From Gymnopus androsaceus JB14 (taxonomy: Eukaryota > Basidiomycota > Agaricomycetes > Agaricales > Omphalotaceae), in NCBI GenBank assembly GCA_009733575.1, contig ML769403.1, positions 248,001-312,000 of the forward strand: a DNA stretch of 64,000 bases, given 5' to 3'. Made by a program: the position numbers and the translations under genes. Positions 1 to 11,281 of the stretch are shown piece by piece. Under the pieces are notes generated by a model. It was not told where the DNA came from. It saw only the letters and a list, made by a program, of their open reading frames with translations, and searched no databases. Within the stretch, counting starts at the first letter, position 1, and each line of letters opens with the position of its first letter.

Positions 1-1396
1 TGCGTAGTCGAGAGGGACCGTCTGCTCATCATCTCCGTACGATGTACTAAATGTGTTTGGTAGCTCATCGTCGGCAACAGTACTAGCGGAACGGTCAGAA
101 AACGTGAACGGCGAACGGGACGGAAATGCAGCGCGTCTCGACGCGTCCCTTCCGTCTTTCGGAAAAATAACTCACGCAATGAAATCCAGCCAATTTAGAT
201 AGGGTTCGTTGGTGTTGGTAGGAGTTGATGAATCAGGGGTGAAAGGAGGAGAGCCTCCAGTGCTAATCAATGCAGAATATTCAGTTTCGGACTCGACAAA
301 AATGCACCGACACGGTAACGCACCTGTAGAAGGTGAGGGGAGTGGGGAATGAAATTCCCGTAGCGTATTGCACATCCAGATTAGCTTCAACACCCGGATC
401 CGATTGCGTGTCTAGTCCGCCATTGATCTCTACGAGCGTGAAGGAGACACCGGCAGCTGCTGGTGCCAGGAACTCCCTCGCGAAATCAGTTAAATCGGCG
501 GTCACCTGTGCAAGCACATTCAACAAATCGTCAGTACTTGTCAGGCTGCCCGAGGAAGACTAAAAATTACCGCGAATTCTTCAAGGTATCCGGTAATACC
601 AATTTTGTTGGTCGCAGTCTCTGTCGGAGTGTAGCCAACCGTCTGCAAAGAAACATCAGAAACTGGGATATTACAGGGAGATTGAAACGTATCTTACATT
701 GTAAAGGTCTTTGAGACACGTCGGAGTAATTGTTTCCTCGCAGCTGTTTGGCGGGGTGACATCGCTTGAAAGTTCACCCAAGCTCAAGCTAGGACGGCCA
801 GGCTGCAAGAAGCTAGTCACCCGCATGCTACGGGTGGTGCCAAAGTACGTGGTGGGTGAAACGAGGTTGATGTGGTCGTGAAGGTGGCGAGGAAGAGAGT
901 ACTCCAGGGTACGGACAATCTTCTCATCAGAACCTGCATGCACGAACACGTGGAATGTTGTGTTCAACAGAGTCTCGGCGAGAGAGACTGGGATGTTCAC
1001 GATGATTGCTCGATCCGTGGTAGCAGTAGCGTCGTGCTCGACACCGTGCCAGTTCAACCACTCCTTGACCTCTTCCATCGTCTCGTCCGTAGGACGCATG
1101 AGCTCATCAACCTGCTCCTTGCTCAGATGGTTTCCGTAGCGTTCATGGAAAGGGTCAGACGTCTCTTGAAGATGACCAATGAGCGTGTCAAAGTTGGATG
1201 GACGCAAACCAAAGCGCAAGTTGATAAGAGACTCTGGGTCCGGAGTAGAGTGATAGGACCAAACAGGGGAAGGAGAGGAGACACCTTTTCCCCACGAGTG
1301 CTTTGTGGAAAAGTCACTGTAGAGCTCGGAACGAGATGAGAGTGGGGAAGCAAGCGCCGCCAACGGAAGGATGAGGAAAATGGACGAGAGCAACAT
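1..1396 (-). CDS. Secreted sedolisin (S53, tripeptidyl-peptidase type), 3' end beyond window
   Basis: Secreted acid serine peptidase of family S53. The start at 1396 gives a signal peptide (MLLSSIFLILPLAALA), followed by a pro-kumamolisin propeptide (FGLRPSNFD..., DPFHERYGNHLSKEQV) ending near PTCLKDLYNV. After an intron the peptidase domain begins (TATNKIGITGYLEEFA). A second intron (donor near 574, acceptor CACAG near 510) joins VTADLTDFA, then INGGLD and EANLD; the Glu and Asp of EANLD belong to the family's Ser-Glu-Asp triad. The next exon carries STGGSPPFTPD, TPTNTNEPYLNWL, and after another intron the STSYGDDEQTVP stretch. The catalytic Ser (SGTS motif) would lie outside the window, so intactness cannot be judged. 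A role in extracellular protein degradation is inferred from the family. Confidence 0.9.
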
Positions 1397-2038
1397 CGTT
1401 GTCGTAAACTTTAGGCTCTGATATCGAGCCTTATATACGTATCAACATAACGGTATCATGCCAATCTGCCATGTGCAGCTCCAATTGCCGGGGAAAGAAG
1501 ACACGTCCAAGCCCGTATCGAGGATGATAGAGGCTCTAGCAAGGCTGTAGAAAGAATATTTAGCCTGCGCATGAACTTCGGACCTGAACGCATGGGAGTC
1601 CTTGAGTTCCAGTTGGGTGCTTTTAACAGTTCTAATCCAGTTCTGTTCAGTTGAACCCATGGTAAAAATGTCGTGTGAGATGGGAGTCAAAGCTACCGCA
1701 TGCTTCAGTATTTTCTCTTCAGTACAGGTGATATGCAAGTGATAATCACTTTTAAACGACATTTCTTCGGCGAATTTCATGCGAAATTCATTCTAGAGAC
1801 GACGAAGAGCAGCTGATTCAATTCCCTCGCGGTGAACAGCGTTGAGCATGGCCTTCCAACGCCGTGGAATCTGAATGGAACATTTAGCGCCCAGCTTCTC
1901 TCCGCGCCGCCTCAACCACTCTTCTTTTATGGTTCACAACGAGCTCATACGGCTGTGATTTGCATGCTCTTCACTAGCTTGAATACGAAGCTATCAAATC
2001 ATGCATTCTTTATATCTCAAAGGCGTTTTATTTCGCCC
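1397..2038. other. Intergenic, divergent promoters
   Basis: Space between two divergently oriented genes. A 112-codon open frame on the minus strand (1442-1780) has no recognisable motif and no signal peptide, and is not supported as a gene. An open frame on the plus strand starting at 1832 runs in phase into the next gene's proposed start and could extend that gene upstream. Confidence 0.4.
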
Positions 2039-2997
2039 ATGACGATCAAACGTCGACTAGGTTCGTCGCCTTTGCATGAGCAAAAAAAATCCAATCAGAA
2101 CATGACTTTCCAGCTCCTAAACCCCTCAAAGATGAGAATTTCGTAGCCTATACAGCTCTCAAAAAATTTGGTCCACGGCTAGCTTGGATACTTCGCCATA
2201 ATGCTCCTTCTCTTGGTATATATATCAAACCTGATGGATACGCGTTGGCAGAGGATGTTGTGAGTTTTCGCTTCTTTTACGGCTCTGTGATCAAGTACTC
2301 AATTTTCATCTAGCTTAAAATTGGTATATTCAAACGAATGCCCCTTAGCAATCTTAAGGCCCTCTGTAAATTGGATACCGTCAGTAGAATCGAGTGGAAA
2401 GAACGCGAACCAAATGAATGGTGGGTTCGAGCTACTGGGCAACACACTATCAAGGTGTGTTTATCATATCTTACAGAGCAATTGTCACCTGAGCCGCAAT
2501 TTTTAGTTTATCGATCCAAGTCGGAAGGAAATAGTTGACGCGCGCAAGCTTAAAAAAATCGTGTATGTTGCGGAGCTAGATGAATGGGACAGGATCCGTA
2601 TGTTGTGTATTTCTATTTCCGCCAAGTTTTAAATTTGAATGTATTTTTCAGAAAAGCAAGGCATTCGTCCAGCTGAGGATGAACATCTCATTAAGCTATC
2701 CAAAGCTATCCCCGACCCTATAGAATATTCTCGTGCGTATTCAATCTTCACGTCTCCTATAAAGGCTGAATGGTCGGTCTAGTATCAGGCAGGGAATCGT
2801 CTTCCCTTATTGTGATTCACATAGACATCGAAAAGTCTATGCAGAACGGCCTTGGCTTCTATGTCACTCTTAATGAGACTGATGGCATTGTCACCGATGG
2901 AGGCGTGGATGGCTTCATTCCGTCCACGCTCTTCCGAAAGGTTGAGCGTCTCGAATGGTCAAGCCATGCTTTGGGATCGGAATCGACGAAATCCTAG
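2039..2997 (+). CDS. Divergent Tpt1/KptA-like RNA 2'-phosphotransferase family protein
   Basis: Tpt1 enzymes remove the 2'-phosphate left at tRNA splice junctions using NAD+. Joining exons across five short introns (donors near 2067, 2260, 2455, 2599, 2734) gives a Tpt1-length protein. The order is WILRHNAPSLGIYIKPDGYA (Arg-His of the active site), WWVRATGQHTIK (third catalytic Arg), then YSRESSSLIVIHIDIEKSM...FYVTLNE (fourth Arg region). The HGT motif is replaced by a VAELDEWDRI stretch, and the usual NHIH stretch reads EDEHLIKLS. So the Arg-His-Arg-Arg set appears present, while the other two signatures are lost. The first intron (38 bases) and therefore the start are the weakest part; an upstream in-phase ATG exists at 1832. 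It could be an active divergent paralogue or a repurposed NAD-binding protein. Confidence 0.7.
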
Positions 2998-4488
2998 CCT
3001 CCTGCTTGTCGGAGTTGGAAGTGTTTTCTGGAAAGAACATTTTTGATCGCTGAAGTGGCACTAGGCGGGGCACATATTAATTATTCATTGACACAATCAA
3101 TTACCCTTTCATTGCCGAACCTTTAGGTTTGGCTCCTTACAAGAATGTCAAGTGCGTGTTATTTCCAGACTTTTCCCACGGGATCCATATTGGGACGACA
3201 GATTTCCTTTTTCTGCTAGTACTGCCCTTCTATAAATGGTATATCACAATCTTATCTGTAATGGTTGTGCGAGTTCGCCACTAACCTATGTTTGTTTTCC
3301 CTTCACTCATGTACCTCGAGTTGTCCTGTTCATCGTGAAAATGCTGCTGATGCTGCTGTAGTGCATGGTGACGTTTCCAGAGCAGTTTCTCTCTTCTGCA
3401 AAGGCTTTAAAGCTACGCAAATTTGAGCATATTCGCAGAAGTCTCAGAGGCAAAAGACTTTGACAAATCTGAGCATGTACCCATTCCTCTGCCTGCTGTT
3501 GATCCGATGCTTGATTATGACACCGACATTTTATCATGGGCTAAAAAGGTCAATATTGTTGAGGAGGTTCATGATGCTGAAAATGATGCTTCCATTTCTG
3601 GTTTCGAATGCTCAAGTTTTGGTAGCGAACTTGTAGCATTCATCATTTTCTGCATAAATACTAGTTTATTATATGTCACTTATACTTGAGTAATCCATAC
3701 TTAAGCCCTTGAAGAAATCGATGCTCTCTGATCCCAAAAGGTTCGGCCCTTCGCCGCTTGCGGCCATCCCCCCCAGTCATCAAGGCCTTTTTCATTTGCT
3801 TTTCTGTGATAGAAACTTCGTGCAATAGCATGCAGTGCTGCTTGCCGCGCACCATGATACCCGTGTCTAATTCAGACCTGATAGAACTTATAAGGTAAGT
3901 ACTAGCGTAGTACACGGGTGCAAGGATATAATAAATATCTAAGCTTATGAACCTGGACACAGTCAAAGTAATGACATATGCACAGGTTCTTAGCTTGAAG
4001 GAAAAGAGGGTTTTGGCATGGAATTGGCGCGCATAGACATTGACATCCGCCAAGGCAGGAGCGGGACAATGTTGGCCAATTCTAGTACACAAGGTGTACC
4101 GAAGCATGAGGATGAGCTTTATGATACCACCCCAAGATCATAAATTTCTGAGTGTGCACTTTTGCAAGCACTTAGCCCACATTTGAACTTGAAGAGGAAG
4201 CCAAGGTCCCAAATGCATCCTACAAGTATAGCTACTCTGGTGATTCCTAAATCTCAGGAAACCATCAGTGAACAATGATTCATTAGGATTCATTGTTGAA
4301 GGATAGGCCCCCGTAAAGACATACAGTCAAATGAATAACCTCTACAGCTTGTCCACAGCTTTTTGTAGTTTTCACTCTTTTTCGCTGTCGTGTGACTTCA
4401 TGGTTCGGAGGTTCGGGTCAGTAGTAGCGCTCAAGAGTGATGAGAATCATCATGATAAACTGGCGGTTTATGGCTTCTATAGCCCACA
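2998..4488. other. Intergenic with unassigned open frames
   Basis: No recognisable gene. Short protein-like pieces occur on the plus strand: 3305-3425 (VVHGDVSRAVSLF) and 3423-3689 (acidic, 88 codons). They do not join cleanly and match nothing I know; they could be remnants of a gene. A 143-codon minus-strand frame at 3676-4107 also has no motif. The 3' part (about 4250-4488) would be the transporter promoter. Confidence 0.35.
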
Positions 4489-7400
4489 ATGGGTTCAGCT
4501 TCAACGGCGACGGGCTCACAGCTCACTTTCTTCTACCCCCACTCAAATGACTCGTGAGTTTGAGAAATTACGATATCGCCTCAAGTACTGATTCTTGTCA
4601 AAGAACATTCTTCCTGATTCCTTCATGTGTCGCAGCTGCCTCTGCCGTCCTACTGCTCCTGCACGTCTCTATCTTGCGATTGACGCGTTCTCAAGGTGAT
4701 TCCTGTTGCCCCGGATGGCCAAATTTCTATCCTTGGAGGTCCAGTTATCTTTGGATATTATCTTGTTAGACTCGCGACATGTTTCGCGCTCATTGGAATC
4801 ACCATCGTCCAAGTTAGTGGATGGAAGAGAACGAACGATGGATCTACAGTGCCTTGTTATGCATTTTCGTATGCTACTTCAGTTATACATTCCTTTATTA
4901 CCACTCAATTTTGGTATCGCAGCTCTATTCGACAATATTGGCACTCGTATCTGTCTCTGCTAATTGGAGGTGGAGCTACAACTCCGTCCGACATCTGAAA
5001 CACCGTTCTTTGCGCTACACTAGTCAGTATATGCATATCGGGACATTTATCCAGCTCGGGACATTTGCACTGACTCCTCAAGATAAGGACGAAGGTTCGC
5101 TTCTTTGGGCCAAAATCTCTGTTGCTAGCTCTTGCAGGCGTTATTATCCCGCTTACCGTTCCACGAAAATACATCCCTATTGACCCCAAGGTTCGTTACG
5201 ACTGTGAGAGATTTAGCCTTTACTAACTCTCCGTTCGCAGAGTCCAAAAGTCCCAACCCCAGAACAGACATGTTCGCTGCTATCTCATGCTTGCGTATGG
5301 GTTTATGGACTCTGTCATTATCAAAGCTTACTATTCACCGAATTTCTCGTATGATGATCTTCCACCTCTATCAGACTATGATTACGCCGATTACCTGACG
5401 AAACGAAACTTTCATGTACGTTCTGTGTCTTCTTGCTGTATTTGATCCTGAGGTCTACTCTGCAGCACTTTGATCCCACTATTATTGTCAAGCGTAGAAA
5501 TGCCTTTTTCTCCATTCTTCGGGTATTCGCCAAGGAAATCGCCTCACTGTCTGTTCTTGTTGTGCTGCAGACCTTTTTGGAATTTACGACTCCTATCGGT
5601 GTTAAAAATCTTCTAGAGTATGTATCATGACGAAAATACCCTCTTGTGCTGAGTTTACCTTTCACACACAGATATCTCGAGACTAAGGGCGTCGGCGCCT
5701 TCTTCAAGCCCTGGGTCTGGATCGTTGGGATTTTCATCGGTCGAATTCTGCAAACGATGGCATCTGAAATGTACCTATACATCAGCGTATGTGGTTTATT
5801 TCTGTTGAATCAATCCAAATCATAGCTCACTGTTTTTGTAGACGCGCCAAGTTGTGCAGGCCAAAGCGATCCTCACAGAGACCATCCTCGAACACGCCCT
5901 TAGGATACGTGTCAAAGCGGAGACGTCTGACGAGAAACCATTTGACCCTACTCCCTCGGTGTCTGGGACCGCAACGCCTATTCCAGATGAAACGACTACT
6001 TCTGAGTAGTGGAACAAGTAGCCCTGCAGATGAAGGAGATGAACAAACTTTACACTCTGCTACTCCGTTAGACGCTCGTTCTAGGGATGCGACTCTTCAG
6101 GCGGGCTCGTCCAGCGCCTCCAGGCGAACCTCTTCTTCGAATCTTCAAAAAGACGCTGACAACGCAAAATCATCGGTTCCCGAACTTGTGCCTCCTCTAT
6201 CGACAACACCGGTAAAACCGAAAGCTGAAACAAAGAATATTCTAGGCAAAGTAAACAACCTTATTACCACTGACATGCAAAATATCATGGATGGAAAGGA
6301 TGTTTTGCGTCTGGTCATACAGTTGCCCATCCGAGTTACTCTTTGCGTATTTTTCTTATACAAGGTTTTAGGATGGAGGTGAGCTGTTTCTATTCTTTTT
6401 GAAGGCACTCTCATCTTCTTTTCTAGTGCATTTGTCGGCCTAGCCATCAGGATTTTACTTTTCCCTCTTCCAACCCTATTCACAAAGATGATTCGAACCA
6501 GACAGAAGATCAGGATGATGAAGACCGATGCTCGTATACAAATGGTGACCGAGAGTATGTCTTTTTACGAGCTCCCCGGGAACATTACTGAACCGCGACT
6601 TTTAGCCATGAACGTGATGCGATTGATCAAAGTCTGTGGATGGGAGACGCTGATGAATTCCAGGATTAAAGATGCGCGCGAGGAAGAGCTCTCCTACATT
6701 CGCAAGCTTCGCCAACTCGAATTAGCTACCGGAATAACAAAGTGGTTTTTATACATTTCGATTAAGTTCAATCGTCTCATTTTTCTTTCCAGTTATACTA
6801 TCGGATTGTTGACCATGTTAGCCACGTATGGGACCTATGTCAGTTTATCCTGATTAATCTCCGCCAAGTGGGCTAAATTTTCTTTGTAGACAGTGGTGAT
6901 GAAGCAAGAGCTTTCTGCGTCCAAGGTTTTCAGCAGCATGGTTGTCTTCAAGATGATTGGATCGTGAGCAGTTTTTAACCATGACCTTTGCGCTCTCCAT
7001 CTGATCGCCATCTTAGATTGATGCATCAAGTTGTAGATGCCCTCACTCAAAGCGTAAGAAGCCTACTGCATTTAATTGTCGAGAGTCTCGCTGACACTGT
7101 TTTCAGGTGAATGCCAAGGTATCTCTCGATCGTGTAACCGAGTTTTTGTATGAGGTACACATCTTCCTTGCAACTGCCCTGATAGGCCATTTACTCTCAC
7201 TTCCAGACCGAACTCCTTGACTCCTTCACTGGTCACGTAAGCGACGATTTAGGCAACCCGTCTCAAGAAATCGGCTTCCGAAATGCTACGTTTAGCTGGT
7301 CGAACGATTACTCTGGCGGTTCCTCGAAGCGGCAGTTTTTCTTCAAAATCGACGGAGAGCTCATATTCAAGAGGGACACCATTAATTTAATTCTAGGAGG

Positions 7401-10400
7401 TACCGGCTCTGGAAAGACGTCCATGCTCATGGCTTTACTGTCAGAGATGCACTTTATACCATCGGAGCCCGACTCTTGGTACAATTTGCCCCGAACTCGT
7501 GGTGTTGCGTATGCCGCCCAAGAGTCCTGGGTTCAGAACGCTACTATCAAGGTGCGCACAACGGTCTTGTACCTCGGCCGTCGCTGAATAGATTGATCTT
7601 TAGGAGAACATCCTTTTCGGATTGGACCTTGACGAAGAACGTTACAAGAAAGTCTTGTACCAATGCGCTCTAGAGCGAGACCTGGAACTGTTCCAAGCCG
7701 GAGATGAGACTGAGGTCGGCGAGAAAGGTTTGACGCTTTCAGGGGGGCAAAAAGCTCGGGTTACGTTGGCACGCGCAATTTACTCCAAAGCAGACATCGT
7801 CTTGCTGGACGACGTGCTCGCTGCATTGGATGTCCATACATCGAAGTGGATCGTGGACAAGTGTCTCAAGGGAGACTTGGTTAAAGATAGGACCATTCTA
7901 ATGGTGACGCACAATGTGGCCTTGGTCCAATCTATCGCTGGATTTGTAGTATCGATTAAGGATGGCCGTATCCTCAGCCAAGGAACCGTGTCTGAAGCGC
8001 TATCCCACGATAAAGTTCTGGCGTCTCAGTTTGAAACCGAGGCATCAATGATTGAATCCGCAGAGGAGATTGATGCAGACGACGACAAAACCAAGAAGGC
8101 TACAGATGGTCAGGGCAAACTCATTATTGAGGAAGAAGTGCAGGTTGGTAACGTGGGCTGGCTGGCTCGTAAGTGTTATGTTTATACCGTCGTTCAACAG
8201 AACTGAAGAAAACTATCCCCAGTACGACTGCTTTTCAAGGGACTAGGCGGGCGGCATGTTATATTGTTCTTTGTTTCATTTATTGGCTGCTTCATCATCT
8301 CAGAATCGTCTGAGACTTTCCAACCATGGTTTCTTGGCTACTGGGCGAGTCAGTATGAGATTCGTGATCCTTCCCAGGTTGATGACATCTAGTGAGTCAA
8401 TACCCATGGTTGAGCGTACTCCAAATTGACACTTCTGTTCAGCTATCTTACGGGCTACAGTATGTACACCAGCCTTTTTCCTGCTAAGTTATGTAAACTA
8501 TGGCTCAGACGATATATTGTAGCGATGATCATGATACTTCAACATCCTGTTCTTTTGTTGCGGCTACATTGTCTATCTTTTCGGTGTTATACGTGCTTCA
8601 AGAAGCATTCACAAACAGCTCGTGCAATCAGTGCTGGGTACCACCATGAGGTCTGTGAATTAGTCCACTGCATTCTCTGCCGTCTACTCACTGAACTTTT
8701 GCTCAAGGTGGCTAGACACCACCCCGACATCTCGAGTGATTACGCGATGCACACAGGACATGCGTGATAGTGTGTCCCTTCTTTGTTCCGCTTTCCATTG
8801 CTTACGATGTTGTAGTCGATGGTCCCCTACTAAACCAGCTGAGCACGCTCACTCGATTGACCATCATCATGGTGGTACAATTTTGCTCTATCATCTACCT
8901 GAGTCCTGCGTTCTTGCTGCCCGGTTTCTTGGTTAGCTTGGCTGGTGCTTTATGTGGATCTATCTATATCAAAGCGCAACTGCCTATCAAACGTGTCCAG
9001 TCAAACGCGCAAGCGCCTGTCCTTGGACAGTAAGTGTTAGTAAAATTCTTGTTTCGTCTTGTTTGCTGAGATGGTTTAGTTTCGGGACTATTATGGCGGG
9101 ATTAGGTATGTACATATTGATTTAGTGACGATGGATTATTGTTGAGCTTACTTCTTTAACAGTATCAGTACGAGCCTATGGCGTACAACAACGTTTCATC
9201 GAAGAATCGCTCACGCGAATCAATTATTATTCGCGTCCTTCTCGTGTGTTTTACAATCTTAATCGCTGGATCGACGTTCGGCTCGACCTCCTTGGAAATA
9301 TATTCTCTGCAGGCCTGGCTGCCTATTTAGTATACTTCCGCGGTCAAACAGCTTCTAACACTGGGTTCTCTCTCAATCTCGCAGGTAAAGATCGTCCCTC
9401 CTTTCCCACTTCGCTTGTTTTGATTCGTCCGCAGTTTTATTTACAAGTTCCATACTCCACTACATTCGCATTATGAATGATTTTCAAATCAAGACTAACA
9501 GGTTGGTTTTTGTGTGGTATGTGAAGGATCCTCGCTCATCTCTACCCCAAGTCTGGAGCGCATCAATGCCTATATCGAAATCGAGCAAGAACCCAGACCA
9601 ACGAAGGGGGGTGTTCCTCCTGCATACTGGCCATCGAGTGGCGACCTCCGAGTGGAAAAGTTGAATGCAAAATACTCGCCAGGTGGTCCACAGGTACTAC
9701 AAGATATCAACTTCCATGTCAAATCGGGCGAACGTATCGGTGTCGGTACGTATTAAAAACTCGGTTAACAGACGTATCTTAACATTTAGTCAAGTTGGAC
9801 GTACGGGTTCCGGCAAGGTAGGTAGTGTCACTAGCTCAATGCGCATCACTGAACATTATTTACAGAGCACTTTGATGTTGTCCCTCCTCAGATGCATCTA
9901 TACCGGTGGCGAAGTGTATCTCGACGGTATTCCAACTTCAACTCTCAATCTAGACGATTTGAGAACCAAGATCACAATCATCCCTCAGATGGTATGTGTT
10001 GCTCCTACTTTCGGCTAGTTTTTTCTCTAATGTAGTCCAACACAGCCAGAGCTTCTAAGCGGTACTGTCAGACGGAACCTCGATCCTTTCGACCAGTATG
10101 ACGATGTTACATTATATGATGCACTACGCTCGGCAGGCCTGTATTCTGTTCAAAGTGAAGATGAAGATGCTCGCATTGGGTTGGACACTGCTATTGCAAG
10201 CGGAGGGGGTAATTTATCCGTTGGGCAGCGTCAAATTCTCGCTCTCGCCCGAGCAATGGTTCGCGAAAGCAAACTGCTCATCTTGGATGAAGGTCAGATT
10301 AATACACTCATATTACGATGCCCTTTTGACTCGGTTTCTGCAACAGCAACTTCGGCCATCGACTACAAAACGGACGCCGTCATCCAGTCCTCGCTTCGGC

Positions 10401-10735
10401 ATGAGCTCAAAGGTGATGTTACTTTGATCACTGTAGCTCACCGTCTACAGACAATCATGGACGCTGATAAGATTGTGAGTGAATCTTTTTCCCCGTAGTG
10501 AAGCGTCTAATGAATCTTGGACAGATGGTCTTGGATGCAGGAAGAATTGTAAGCACGTTTTCTTTCTCATTGAACCTTTGAAACTTATGGGTGCGCATCT
10601 GATGTATTCTAGGTTGAATACGATTCTCCAAAAGAATTACTGAAGAACGAGGCAGGACACCTCAGAGCTTTGGTGGATGAATCTGCCGATAAAGAGCATT
10701 TGCGCCAGATGGCTGAAGGAGTTGATTCTGTATGA
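4489..10735 (+). CDS. ABCC-type full ABC transporter (MRP/YCF1/YBT1-like)
   Basis: Full-length multidrug-resistance-type transporter that would export conjugated or organic anions across the vacuolar or plasma membrane. The order is N-terminal membrane segments (about 4600-5000), TMD1 (5180-7100), NBD1, TMD2 (8200-9480) and NBD2. NBD1 has Walker A GGTGSGKTS, signature LSGGQKAR and Walker B IVLLDDVLAALD. NBD2 has Walker A VGRTGSGKS, signature LSVGQRQ and Walker B LLILDEATSAID, with the H-loop in TVAHRL. Introns are numerous; those from 6379 on splice cleanly, for example TET|MNVMRLIKVCGWE and MR|WLDTTPTSRV. The 5' third is less clean: around 4695, 4815, 5060 and 5286-5296 the frame changes where I find no obvious intron (PEQTCSLLS to AYGFMDSVII differs by one base). 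The linker at 5925-6029 can be resolved by an intron. The start at 4489 (MGSASTATG) is a guess. Confidence 0.85.
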
Positions 10736-11281
10736 GAAAATGGTAGCTGAAGCTTAAGGCTTGTCGATAGACTACTGTAACACAGAGTTCATTCTGGGGA
10801 CCTATGATTGTAATCAGTATTTTCGATAAAGCAGGGAAGATGAAATGAGGAGCAGGGCATTCACAGAATGAAAACAGACGTGTGATAAGTATTAGGACAT
10901 GAAAGTTAGGTTACCCAACATTCACACCACGCCAGATTTATTTAAACGGTGAGCAAACGGATATCTTGATTCGTGAGAGAGGAGAAACGAACCCATCATC
11001 TCCAGAACTGAACATGATACTTGCACTTGTGCTCATCTCTGGCCAAGGTTACAACTTCCGTTGCTGTAGTCGTAGGCTGTCTGTCATCATACGTACTGAA
11101 TGTGCTTACGCATGCTAGCTCATCGATCAGCGACAGCAAAATCGAAACAAAATGATACTAACTAAACGCTATGTATGGAAATTAATTTTGCTGGACTTGT
11201 GTATCAACTCTTTGCGCCACCTAATGATTACAGCACTTGTAAACTACAGACAGTACACACTCCTAATACCCCAATGCAAAA
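10736..11281. other. Intergenic, convergent 3' regions
   Basis: Lies between the ends of the convergent transporter and sirtuin genes. It holds presumed 3' UTRs; no further gene or repeat is visible. Confidence 0.4.

Noticed and set aside
872..1339. 155-codon plus-strand frame
   Set aside because: Antisense to the sedolisin propeptide, which has clear family motifs; no motif of its own.
1442..1780. 112-codon minus-strand frame between sedolisin and the Tpt1-like gene
   Set aside because: No recognisable motif, low-complexity-free but not protein-like, lies in promoter space.
5909..6029. Frame break in the ABC transporter linker
   Set aside because: Can be resolved by a GT-AG intron (5909-6029) or an alternative ending near 6018, so not counted as a lesion.
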